Source: Marinomonas sp. THO17 (GTDB lineage Bacteria; Pseudomonadota; Gammaproteobacteria; Pseudomonadales; Marinomonadaceae). Taken from it: a stretch of 64,000 nt of DNA. Where the stretch lies: assembly GCF_040436405.1 (NCBI RefSeq), contig NZ_AP031575.1:186001-250000 (forward strand), written 5' to 3'. The first letter of the stretch is position 1. Each line of letters starts with the position of its first letter. The translations under genes and the position numbers were made by a program. The notes below the pieces were generated by a model. That model searched no databases, was not told the origin of the DNA, and worked only from the letters and a program-made list of their open reading frames with translations. Below are positions 50,586 to 59,301 of this stretch, piece after piece.

Positions 50586-52997
50586 ATGAGCTTGTTGTCT
50601 TCAATTAATCCTCTAAAAATGTTCACTAAGAAACCATCGCCCATTCTAATCTTCGTCAGTGCCGCGGTGATTTTTATGGCTGCGGCTATGGGCATTTTTT
50701 ATGAGCTGGTAGAACGACAAAAAGTCATTATGTCCGCAGTGGAAGAAGACGCATTATGGGCCTCTTATCAGCTTGATAGAGAAGCGCTTAGGCTAAGAAA
50801 TTCTTTAACGCTTTATAAGGATGTGTCTAATGAGTCACGTTTAGAAGAGGCAAGAAACCGCTTTAATATTTTATATAGTCGACTGAACGTCATTAAGTTT
50901 GGTCAACTACGAGAAATGTTTTTAAGACAGCCCAATTCGGCAGAAGTTATCGAGATTGTGACTAAAAAATTAGACAAGATGGATGCCTTGTTATTTGCCG
51001 ACACGAATCCAGTAGATATTGATACTTTGTTAACGGACAGCAATCAAATTTTGTCTACCACGGAAACTATTGTGTTGGATACCTTGGCCATTCGGTCTGC
51101 TGAAAAGGTCGAACGACGAGCTGTGTCTTATGATTTGTTTATCAAATTAGCTGGCTTGATTGCCTTGTTAACCATCACTGTGATGGTCATTATTTACTTA
51201 CTGTTCAGGCAGTTACATCTTGCAAGAGAGTCGTATCGGAAATCCGTGAAGTTAACCCATGAGTTAGAAACGGCGGTTCAGGTTGCGGAAGACGCCTTAA
51301 AAGTGAAGTCCGATTTTATGGCCACCATGAGTCATGAAATTCGAACTCCGATGAATGCTATTATAGGCTTTAGCTATTTATTGTTAGAGGAAAATTTAGA
51401 AGAAAAAGTCAAAGAAAAGGTGGCAAACATAAAAACTTCAGCCGACGGACTGCTTCATATTATTAATAGCATTTTGGAATTTTCGAAATTGGAGTCTGAT
51501 CATGTTGAATTGGAAGAGACAAAATTTAGTTTGGATCAGGTTTTGCAGTATGCCTATCAGGTGAATGTGGAATCTGCTCGTGAACATAACATACATTTTA
51601 GTGTGAATCGTGATTTCTCAATTCAAGATCAACTGTTGGGAGATCAAACCAGACTGCAGCAAATCTTCGTTAACCTTATCGGCAATGCTATTAAGTTTAC
51701 TCATGAGGGAAGAGTAGACGTTAGGGTTGATTTGCAAGATAGCAAGACTTTAAGCATTGAAATACAAGATACTGGCGTTGGAATTGCCAATGGCGTGGAT
51801 GTCTTTGAAGTATTTAAACAAGCGGATAGCAGTACCACTCGAATGTATGGTGGAACAGGGTTGGGACTCAGTATTACACGTCAGTTAGTGGAATTGTTGG
51901 GTGGTGAAATAGGTTATCAAAGCCAAGTTGGTAAAGGCACTCGATTTTGGGTGAATCTACCTTATCGCCCCGTGAATAAAGCTTCAACGAGGAACAAATT
52001 GTGGTTAATTGCAGAAGATAAATACTTAGTAAACTTTTTACATGAGGCTAGGTTTAAAGGAGCAAGCCTCTTATCTACGGAAGAGTGTGAGTATTTATTA
52101 GCTGACAATGATTGGAATTCGGAAAAAAATCATGTGCTGGTCAGCTACACTTATTATAGTCAGTTGCAAAGTCAGTCTCCGTTTTTATATCGGGCTCTAC
52201 AGGACAAAGCCGCGATCTATTGTAAGAAAGACCTGCCTAAAGAGGGAGCAGCCTATTCCATTTTGGTCACGCCGAAAGAAGTGAGTGAGTTACGAAGTAA
52301 GAATAAGGCTATGTTGTTTGGCAAAGCGCAACATACACTGCAAGACTCTTTGAATGGGTTGCAACGCTTTGCAGTAACTAATAAGCGTATTTTGTTGGCG
52401 GAAGACAACCTTGTGAACGCCAATATAGTCAAAGCCATATATGAAAAAATTGGTATCCAAGTAGATTGGGTGGACGATGGTAAAAAGGCCTTAGATAAGG
52501 TGTTAGCTGAACATTATGACCTAGTATTGATGGACATTAGAATGCCCGTTATGGATGGCTATGAAGCAACGCAAGCCATAAGGCAAGCTCTTGCTGATAA
52601 TGCACCGAAGATACTGTGTCTGACGGCCGATGTGGTGAAAGTGGATGAGGAACAAGGAAAGCAACAACTTTTCGACGATGTCATGTATAAACCACTAGAT
52701 CATCAGCTGCTAATAAAAAAGACCATGGCAATTTTGGCAACGGCGACACAAGCTGATTCAGCGTCGTCGAGTGCTGAATTGGATCAACAGCAGGTTTGTT
52801 TGGCAATGGATGAGATTGAACAACTGCTTGCGGCGGGTGATGTGCTATCGGAGTCGAAAGTAAAACAACTGATTCGTCAGTTGTATCGTAAAGAACAAGT
52901 AGAGGCTTTGGAAAAAGTACTGAAATACATAAGTGAATACGATTTCCGAGATGCGATGAAAGGGCTGAAAGAATTTAGAAGAGTCTATTTCTCATGA
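50586..52997 (+). CDS. Hybrid sensor histidine kinase with receiver domain
   Basis: An 803-residue inner-membrane kinase. Helices at about 19-39 and 184-208 enclose a helical periplasmic sensor (about 40-183). HisKA carries His250 (FMATMSHEIRTPMNAI); the ATPase domain has an N-box (NLIGNAIKF, 363-371), DTGVGI (395-400) and GGTGLGL (422-428). Residues about 470-575 resemble a receiver that has lost the acidic pocket. A canonical REC follows at about 600-720 with acceptor Asp650 (LVLMDIRMPVMDGYEA), then a helical C-terminal stretch without an evident Hpt histidine. Overlap with the next gene is 4 bp. Confidence 0.93.
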   Translation: MSLLSSINPLKMFTKKPSPILIFVSAAVIFMAAAMGIFYELVERQKVIMSAVEEDALWASYQLDREALRLRNSLTLYKDVSNESRLEEARNRFNILYSRLNVIKFGQLREMFLRQPNSAEVIEIVTKKLDKMDALLFADTNPVDIDTLLTDSNQILSTTETIVLDTLAIRSAEKVERRAVSYDLFIKLAGLIALLTITVMVIIYLLFRQLHLARESYRKSVKLTHELETAVQVAEDALKVKSDFMATMSHEIRTPMNAIIGFSYLLLEENLEEKVKEKVANIKTSADGLLHIINSILEFSKLESDHVELEETKFSLDQVLQYAYQVNVESAREHNIHFSVNRDFSIQDQLLGDQTRLQQIFVNLIGNAIKFTHEGRVDVRVDLQDSKTLSIEIQDTGVGIANGVDVFEVFKQADSSTTRMYGGTGLGLSITRQLVELLGGEIGYQSQVGKGTRFWVNLPYRPVNKASTRNKLWLIAEDKYLVNFLHEARFKGASLLSTEECEYLLADNDWNSEKNHVLVSYTYYSQLQSQSPFLYRALQDKAAIYCKKDLPKEGAAYSILVTPKEVSELRSKNKAMLFGKAQHTLQDSLNGLQRFAVTNKRILLAEDNLVNANIVKAIYEKIGIQVDWVDDGKKALDKVLAEHYDLVLMDIRMPVMDGYEATQAIRQALADNAPKILCLTADVVKVDEEQGKQQLFDDVMYKPLDHQLLIKKTMAILATATQADSASSSAELDQQQVCLAMDEIEQLLAAGDVLSESKVKQLIRQLYRKEQVEALEKVLKYISEYDFRDAMKGLKEFRRVYFS

Positions 52998-54088
52998 GTT
53001 TGTACGGACGAGAGCCAATAGATATGACGATGGATAATACAGCACAAAACACCAGTATGAAAAGAGTACTCATTGTTGATGATGTACCAAGAAATATCGA
53101 TTTGCTCAGAGAAATTTTGTCTGAGCACTATCAAGTACAGGTGGCCAAAAGTGGTCGTGCTGCTTTGGATATCATTGCTCATAAGACGCCGGACATTATT
53201 TTATTAGATGTGATGATGCCTGAAATGAATGGCTTTGAGGTGTGTGAAATTATCAAATCTAATCCTGAAACGGCAGATATTCCGGTGATCTTTTTAACTG
53301 CAGTAACAGATGTGGAGAACGAGATTAAAGGGTTTGAAGTGGGTTGCGTGGATTTTATTACCAAACCCATCACACCTATTACCACTTTATCACGGGTGGA
53401 AACACATCTGAGATTGGCTGAAAACGACCAACGTAACAAATCGCTTATTGCTTCAAGGACTCAAGAGTTAGATGATGCTTTGGAATCCGCTGTTTCTATG
53501 CTAGGTGAAATGGGGCATCTCAACGATACCGATACAGGTATTCATATGTGGCGGATGGCGGACTACAGCGCGGCTTTAGCAAAGGCGGCGGGTTGGGATG
53601 AGGAGCGAGTTGAATTATTACGTCTAGCTGCACCCATGCACGATACGGGAAAGGTTGCCATTCCACACTCGATTTTGAAATCTCCTAATAAGTTGAGTGA
53701 AGACGAATGGAAGATTATGAAATCCCATACCCAAATAGGCCATAAAATTCTCAGTAAAAGTGAAGCACCTTTGTTTCAGTTAGCTGCCGAAGCGGCACTG
53801 GGACACCATGAAAAGTGGGATGGCAGTGGTTATCCTTATGGTTTAATGGGTGAAAAGATTCCCGAGTCAGCACGCATCGTTGCCATGGCGGATGTGTTTG
53901 ATGCGTTAACTATGGAGCGTTCTTACAAGAAAAGCTGGAGTATTGAAGAAGCACTAGAACATATTGAGTCTTCCGCAGGTGGCCATTTTGACCCAAGATT
54001 GGTTACTTTGTTTTTATCCATTAAAGATGAATTAAAAAATATTCAAGAGAAGTGGCGAAAAAAAGAGCAGGAATTGGTTCAAAAATAA
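52994..54088 (+). CDS. Response regulator with HD-GYP domain (c-di-GMP phosphodiesterase)
   Basis: 364 residues: N-terminal receiver (about 23-140, phospho-acceptor Asp72 in LLDVMMPEMNG, Lys124 at FITKP) joined to an HD-GYP domain (about 165-355). The catalytic HD is His216/Asp217 (MHDTGKVAIP) and HHEKWDGSGYP (271-281) carries the GYP signature, so hydrolysis of c-di-GMP to pGpG/GMP is expected from family knowledge. ATG overlaps the kinase stop (ATGA). It should be the output partner of the kinase. Confidence 0.95.
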   Translation: MSLYGREPIDMTMDNTAQNTSMKRVLIVDDVPRNIDLLREILSEHYQVQVAKSGRAALDIIAHKTPDIILLDVMMPEMNGFEVCEIIKSNPETADIPVIFLTAVTDVENEIKGFEVGCVDFITKPITPITTLSRVETHLRLAENDQRNKSLIASRTQELDDALESAVSMLGEMGHLNDTDTGIHMWRMADYSAALAKAAGWDEERVELLRLAAPMHDTGKVAIPHSILKSPNKLSEDEWKIMKSHTQIGHKILSKSEAPLFQLAAEAALGHHEKWDGSGYPYGLMGEKIPESARIVAMADVFDALTMERSYKKSWSIEEALEHIESSAGGHFDPRLVTLFLSIKDELKNIQEKWRKKEQELVQK

Positions 54089-54100
54089 AGTCTGAAATAC

Positions 54101-54136
54101 AGAAAGCGGGAATGATTTGAATCATTGCCGCTTTCT
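54101..54136. terminator. Hairpin terminator between the HD-GYP gene and ychJ
   Basis: A 16-nt arm (54101-54116) pairs with 54121-54136 apart from an interior mismatch pair, around a TTGA loop. T-rich sequence follows on the + side only weakly. It lies between converging genes and likely serves both. Confidence 0.7.
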
Positions 54137-54155
54137 ATTATTGTGATGCTTTAGC

Positions 54156-54665
54156 TCAAGCTGCACCACAGCATTTTTTGAACTTTTTTCCAGAACCGCA
54201 AGAACAGGGATCATTGCGGCCAATTTTCATTTCTGCATTATTGACTAAAGGTGTGTTCTTAGCGACATCATGTTCACCTGAAATATAAAACCATTGATTT
54301 TTTACTTTCTTGAATAAGGAGCGCTCGCTCAAGCGGCCAATGTGTTTGCCTTCTTTAAAATGTGCAGAAAAAGCCACCATGCCTGTTTTGTCTTTTTCTA
54401 GGCCGTCTTCAGTGGCTGTGATTTCTAGCTTGATCCAGTGGGTATTCTGATTGCTATCACGAATCACCTTGGCGGATTGTTTAGGGTCTTCTTTTAGTTT
54501 CTGTGTGTTGGCAATATAGTCAAAATCACCAATAGCAAACGCGCTATAGCGAGAGCGCATTAATATCTCTGCTGTGGGTGCTGTGCCAGGGTTGTTATGG
54601 TACATACCACAACATATTTCGTAAGGATTGCCCGTTCCACAAGGACAATTCACAGGGATTGGCAT
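54156..54665 (-). CDS. ychJ: YchJ family SEC-C motif protein
   Basis: A 169-residue protein with a cysteine cluster at each end: N-terminal [14 protein letters not shown] and C-terminal [19 protein letters not shown] (SEC-C zinc motif, as in SecA tails). The middle is the NTF2-like region of UPF0225 ([17 protein letters not shown]). Function not established. Single gene, divergent from sbcB. Confidence 0.92.
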   Translation of the reverse strand: MPIPVNCPCGTGNPYEICCGMYHNNPGTAPTAEILMRSRYSAFAIGDFDYIANTQKLKEDPKQSAKVIRDSNQNTHWIKLEITATEDGLEKDKTGMVAFSAHFKEGKHIGRLSERSLFKKVKNQWFYISGEHDVAKNTPLVNNAEMKIGRNDPCSCGSGKKFKKCCGAA

Positions 54666-54745
54666 AGATCGACTCCTCTCATCGCCAAAAACTTTCGAAG
54701 ATGCGTATAATACGGTTTTTCTTTAATGGCTAACAGGAATTATTT

Positions 54746-56200
54746 GTGACCGCATCGGGCCCAACGTCATTTTTTTGGTTTGATTTTGAAACAACAGGAA
54801 CGGACCCAGCTAGAGATCGTCCTATGCAATTCGCCGGCATTCGTACTGATCTTAATTTTAATCCTATTGGTGAGCCTGTCATGTTGTATTGCCGCTTGGC
54901 AGAAGATGTCTTGCCTCATCCAGAAGCTTGTTTGTTGACGGGCATCAGTCCACAAGATGCGAATCGCGAGGGATTGTGTGAAGCGGAATTCATGCAAGCC
55001 GTCGAAGCGGAATTAGCCTTACCGGGAACCTGTGCTCTGGGTTATAACAGCATACGTTTTGACGATGAAGTAGTGCGCTATGGTTTTTACCGTAATTTTA
55101 TTGATCCTTATGCTCGGGAATGGCAAAACAATTGTTCTCGATGGGATATAATTGATTTAGTGCGCATGACTTACGCGATGCGACCGGATGGTATTGTTTG
55201 GCCGAAAAAAGAAGACGGTCAAGTATCGATGAAATTGGAAGATTTGACCAAGGCAAATAATATTGCCCACGAGCAAGCTCACGACGCTTTGTCTGATGTT
55301 TATGGCACTATTGAAATTGCTAAATTGATTTATAACAAACAACCAAGATTGTTTGATTACTACTTTAAAATGCGTCAAAAGCATGAACTGCAACAGTTTA
55401 TTGATCCGGTAAGAATGAAACCTTTTTTACATATCTCAGGAATGTTTGGTCAGGCCAAACATTACTCTGCTTTTGTGGTGCCAATTGCCCCTCATCCTAC
55501 GAATAAAAATGGGGTGATTGTTTGGGATTTGATGGTGGACGCGCAACCCTTGCTTGAGCTTTCAGTCGAAGACATTCGTCATCGCGTTTTTACACGTCAA
55601 GAAGCGTTAGGGGAATTGGCAAGATTACCATTAAAAGTGATTCATTTTAATCGTTCTCCAGCGGTTGCCCCGGCGACTTTTTTGAAAGACGAAGTGCTAG
55701 TAAATCGTCTAGGTTTGGATGGTGAAGTTTGTCGTAACAACCTTGCCAAAATTAAACAGCATAATGGCTTAGCTGCGAAAGTAACTGAGGTATTCTTAGA
55801 AGAAGAAAGACCCATTGATAAAGATACGGATTTGATGTTGTATTCTGGTGGTTTCTTCTCACGTGAAGACAAAGCGCGAATGGAAACCATACGCAGCACA
55901 CCAGCGCATGCTTTATCAGAGCTAAGTATGTCGTTTGATGACCGTCGCTTACCTGAAATGTTGATGCGCTACATTGGGCGTAATTACCCTGAGCAGCTAA
56001 ACGATCAACAGCGAGTGGAATGGGAAGAATATCGTCAACTACGTTTACTTGAAAAAGACGGTGGTGGCTCTATCAATATGGAGCAGTATTTTGCCCGCCT
56101 GAATGAGTTAGCGCACGATGCTGAATTACCCAGTAGTCAACAGATTATGCTGCAGGATTTGGCCGATTATGCACAAAGTATTTACCCAATGGCAATGTAA
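54746..56200 (+). CDS. sbcB: Exodeoxyribonuclease I
   Basis: 3'-5' single-strand DNA exonuclease of 484 residues. The DEDDh nuclease residues start with Asp13/Glu15 in FDFETTGTD; LGYNSIRFDDEVVRYGFYRN and AHDALSDVYGTIEIAKL supply the other Asp and the His. The C-terminal SH3-like and helical regions are present. Start GTG 54746 with AGGAA upstream. Nothing odd. Confidence 0.97.
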   Translation: MTASGPTSFFWFDFETTGTDPARDRPMQFAGIRTDLNFNPIGEPVMLYCRLAEDVLPHPEACLLTGISPQDANREGLCEAEFMQAVEAELALPGTCALGYNSIRFDDEVVRYGFYRNFIDPYAREWQNNCSRWDIIDLVRMTYAMRPDGIVWPKKEDGQVSMKLEDLTKANNIAHEQAHDALSDVYGTIEIAKLIYNKQPRLFDYYFKMRQKHELQQFIDPVRMKPFLHISGMFGQAKHYSAFVVPIAPHPTNKNGVIVWDLMVDAQPLLELSVEDIRHRVFTRQEALGELARLPLKVIHFNRSPAVAPATFLKDEVLVNRLGLDGEVCRNNLAKIKQHNGLAAKVTEVFLEEERPIDKDTDLMLYSGGFFSREDKARMETIRSTPAHALSELSMSFDDRRLPEMLMRYIGRNYPEQLNDQQRVEWEEYRQLRLLEKDGGGSINMEQYFARLNELAHDAELPSSQQIMLQDLADYAQSIYPMAM

Positions 56201-56209
56201 GGACAGACA

Positions 56210-57250
56210 ATGAGTGAACAACATAAAGGTACGCAATGGTTAGTTGGCTTTGCCGCTTTCATCATTATTATTGCGGGTTTAAAAGCTGCATCACAGATTG
56301 TGGTGCCTTTTATGTTGGCGGTTTTTATTGCCATCATTTGTGCTCCCGCTATGTCTAGCTTGCGGCGTCGTAAAGTGCCAACTTGGCTGGCCATTATTTT
56401 AGTGGTTATGCTCATTTTAGTTGGCTTGGGTTCGGTGGCCTTGTTAGTAGGGGCGTCACTGGATAGTTTCTCAAGTCAACTACCAAATTATAAGCAAAGG
56501 TTTGCCGAAGAAATGTCTGGGTTGATAGCTTTGCTGAACGATCTGGGTTTGCATATTTCCTACGATCAAGTGAAAGGCTATATTGATCCATCCTCTTTAA
56601 TGCAAATGGTCGCCAATGCTTTACGTGGTTTGGGCAGCGCCTTAACCAATTTGATACTGGTGGTGATGATTGTGATCTTCATTTTGTTTGAGGCGGTAGA
56701 ATTGCCTCACAAATTATCCTTGGCCTTGACTGATGCGTCTCAATCCATGGGGCGGTTCGAAACCTTCATTAACTCGGTTAATCGTTATTTGGTGATTAAA
56801 ACCTTAGTGAGTATCTTGACCGGTGTATTGATCACCACTTGGTTATGGGTATTGGGTGTTGATTTTCCAATATTGTGGGGTGTTTGTGCTTTTTTGTTGA
56901 ACTTTGTGCCAAACATTGGTTCTATTATCGCTGCCATTCCCGCGGTATTACTGGCTTTTGTTCAGCTCGGTGGTTTGTCGGCAGGGTTAACAGCACTGGG
57001 TTTTGTGGTGGTCAACTTGATCGTCGGTAATGTGATTGAACCCAGATACATGGGGCGTGGCCTTGGTTTATCGACCTTAGTGGTCTTCCTATCCTTACTC
57101 TTGTGGGGTTGGGTTTTTGGTCCAGTAGGCATGTTGTTGTCTATACCATTAACCATTATTCTTAAATTGGCCTTTGAAGCTAATCCTAAAATGCGTTGGT
57201 TGGCGATCATGTTGGATTCGGATAAAGGCGCTTCAGAAGCTGAAAAATAA
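56210..57250 (+). CDS. AI-2E family transporter (PerM/YdiK-like)
   Basis: 346-residue membrane protein with about eight helices and the AI-2E transporter pattern: N-terminal pair of helices, a soluble segment (about 75-140), then LLNFVPNIGSIIAAIPAVLLAF and VIEPRYMGRGLGLSTLVVFLSLL (motif regions near 230 and 275). The family includes TqsA and Na+(Li+)/H+ antiporters, so substrate is not predictable. Follows sbcB by 9 bp. Confidence 0.9.
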   Translation: MSEQHKGTQWLVGFAAFIIIIAGLKAASQIVVPFMLAVFIAIICAPAMSSLRRRKVPTWLAIILVVMLILVGLGSVALLVGASLDSFSSQLPNYKQRFAEEMSGLIALLNDLGLHISYDQVKGYIDPSSLMQMVANALRGLGSALTNLILVVMIVIFILFEAVELPHKLSLALTDASQSMGRFETFINSVNRYLVIKTLVSILTGVLITTWLWVLGVDFPILWGVCAFLLNFVPNIGSIIAAIPAVLLAFVQLGGLSAGLTALGFVVVNLIVGNVIEPRYMGRGLGLSTLVVFLSLLLWGWVFGPVGMLLSIPLTIILKLAFEANPKMRWLAIMLDSDKGASEAEK

Positions 57251-57305
57251 GCAATTTTGTTGAGTATTAGTGCCAAACTTGGTAGCTTATTTTAGATTAC
57301 TTGTA

Positions 57306-57311
57306 TATAAT
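57306..57311 (+). promoter_or_regulatory. Possible -10 box of the deaD promoter
   Basis: TATAAT at 57306-57311 (within TTGTATATAATG) is a perfect -10 hexamer. No clear -35 at standard spacing was found. It would leave a leader of roughly 95-100 nt before deaD, which contains a short CTCTAGAG palindrome (57328-57335). Confidence 0.5.
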
Positions 57312-57413
57312 GCCGCACTTAGATTTTCCTCTAGAGAAATCCCAGAGAAGTTTCGTTGAGGCATGTAAATTGTTACAGGCCTTACTCCCACCAAAAGAAA
57401 GGTACACATTTAC

Positions 57414-59234
57414 ATGTCTGATGCTGATATTCAGCCTACATTTGATTCGTTGGGCTTAATTGCCCCTGTTCTAAAAGCGGTTGCTGACCTAGGTTATGAG
57501 CAACCCTCTGCTATCCAAGCGCAAAGTATTCCATATCTGTTAGAAGGTCACGACCTTTTGGGGCAAGCGCAAACGGGTACAGGTAAGACGGCAGCGTTTG
57601 CATTGCCGCTCTTGTCTCGCATTGACGTGACAGATAAAACGACACAATTACTTGTATTGGCTCCAACTCGTGAACTTGCTATTCAGGTATCTGAAGCATT
57701 TCAAAGTTACGCTCGTAACATTCCAGATTTCCACGTATTGCCCATTTATGGCGGTATGTCTTACGACACACAATTGCGTCAATTACGCCGTGGTGTGCAA
57801 GTCGTTGTGGGTACACCGGGTCGAGTGATGGATCATATTCGTCGCAGAACCCTCAAATTAGAAACCCTAAAAGCACTTGTGTTGGATGAAGCCGACGAAA
57901 TGTTGCGCATGGGCTTCATTGATGACGTTGAGTGGATTCTTGAGCAAACGCCTCAAGATCGTCAAATCGCTTTGTTCTCGGCAACCATGCCGTCGGTGAT
58001 TCGTCAGGTGGCTAAGCGCCACTTAAACAATCCAAAAGAAGTGAAAATTGCGACCAAAACCTCAACCGCTACGACCATTACGCAAAAATATTGGCAAGTA
58101 AGTGGTCTTCATAAGCTAGACGCCTTGACCCGTATTCTGGAAATGAATGAACACGATGGCATGATCATCTTCGTTCGTACCAAAGCGGCAACGGTTGAGT
58201 TAGCTGAGAAGCTGACTGCTCGTGGTCATGCTTGTGAAGCCTTAAACGGTGACATTAGTCAGAATCTTCGTGAGCGTACCGTTGAGCGTATTAAGAAAGG
58301 TCAAATTGATATTCTTGTCGCGACTGACGTGGTAGCCCGTGGTTTGGACGTTGAGCGTGTCAGTCATGTGGTAAACTACGATATCCCATACGACACGGAA
58401 TCCTACGTACACCGTATCGGCCGTACTGGTCGTGCTGGTCGAACCGGTACCGCGATCTTGTTTGTAGCGCATCGTGAACGTCGTATGTTGCAAGCCATTG
58501 AGCGTGCCACTCGTCAACCCATTGAAAAAATGAACTTGCCGACTGCGTCTGACATTAATGAGCAGCGAGTAGGTCGATTTAAGCAACGTATCACTGATAC
58601 ATTGGATAATGAAGATCTTGATTTCTTCCTTGAATTGGTACAAAGCTACCAGAAAGAGAATGAAGTGGATCCGTTAAAAATGGCGGCGGCCTTAGCGCAC
58701 ATGGCACAAGGTAAAACGCCTTTGTTGTTATCTGAAATGGAAGTGCGTCAAGAACGCCGTGAGCGCCGTGAACGTGATGATAGAGCGCCTCGTGAGCGTA
58801 AAGTGCGCCCAGTAACAGCAGACGCTATGCCGTTGAAAGACGATCCGGGTATGCCAATGACGCGTTACGTTGTCCAAGTTGGTTACAATGCTGGCGTTAA
58901 GCCTGGCAACATAGTAGGTGCCATTGCTAATGAAGCGTCCATTGAAAGCCGTTACATTGGTCATATTGAAATTTATGAAGATTTTGCCACAGTGGATCTA
59001 CCCTCTAGCCTGAGTTCTGGCGTAATGGGTAAATTAGGCAAGATGCGTATTTGCGGTCAACGTACTGATATTGCTAAGCTTGAAAACGCTGAGGAATTAA
59101 ACAAACGTGCAGCCTCTCCAGCGGGGCGCCGTCGTGGCGGTGAGCGCCGTGGCTATGGTGATCGCCGCCGTTCAAATGGCGGTGGGCGTGATCGTGGTGA
59201 GCGTCGTTCACGCGCACCACGCAAAGACAGTTGA
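57414..59234 (+). CDS. deaD: DEAD-box RNA helicase DeaD/CsdA
   Basis: A 606-residue DEAD-box helicase. Helicase motifs: Q motif, I AQTGTGKT (52-59), Ia PTRELAIQ, Ib GTPGRV, II DEAD (158-161), III SAT, and VI HRIGRTGRAGR. After the core comes a DbpA/CsdA RNA-binding domain (about 480-550) and an RGG/RR-rich tail (about 560-606). Cold-shock and ribosome-assembly role by homology to E. coli CsdA. A terminator follows. Confidence 0.97.
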   Translation: MSDADIQPTFDSLGLIAPVLKAVADLGYEQPSAIQAQSIPYLLEGHDLLGQAQTGTGKTAAFALPLLSRIDVTDKTTQLLVLAPTRELAIQVSEAFQSYARNIPDFHVLPIYGGMSYDTQLRQLRRGVQVVVGTPGRVMDHIRRRTLKLETLKALVLDEADEMLRMGFIDDVEWILEQTPQDRQIALFSATMPSVIRQVAKRHLNNPKEVKIATKTSTATTITQKYWQVSGLHKLDALTRILEMNEHDGMIIFVRTKAATVELAEKLTARGHACEALNGDISQNLRERTVERIKKGQIDILVATDVVARGLDVERVSHVVNYDIPYDTESYVHRIGRTGRAGRTGTAILFVAHRERRMLQAIERATRQPIEKMNLPTASDINEQRVGRFKQRITDTLDNEDLDFFLELVQSYQKENEVDPLKMAAALAHMAQGKTPLLLSEMEVRQERRERRERDDRAPRERKVRPVTADAMPLKDDPGMPMTRYVVQVGYNAGVKPGNIVGAIANEASIESRYIGHIEIYEDFATVDLPSSLSSGVMGKLGKMRICGQRTDIAKLENAEELNKRAASPAGRRRGGERRGYGDRRRSNGGGRDRGERRSRAPRKDS

Positions 59235-59243
59235 TATTGATTT

Positions 59244-59272
59244 AAAAAAGCCGCTCTTTAGCGGCTTTTTTG
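59244..59272 (+). terminator. Rho-independent terminator after deaD
   Basis: A 12-bp stem (59244-59255 with 59260-59271, core GCCGCT/AGCGGC) ends in a T-run. It isolates deaD from the next gene. Confidence 0.93.
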
Positions 59273-59301
59273 TGAATATTTGTTGTAAAAAATGAGTCGA
59301 A

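Noticed and set aside
58242..58964. - strand ORFs opposite deaD
   Set aside because: Antisense shadows of the conserved helicase, rich in Thr and His as expected from reversed codons.
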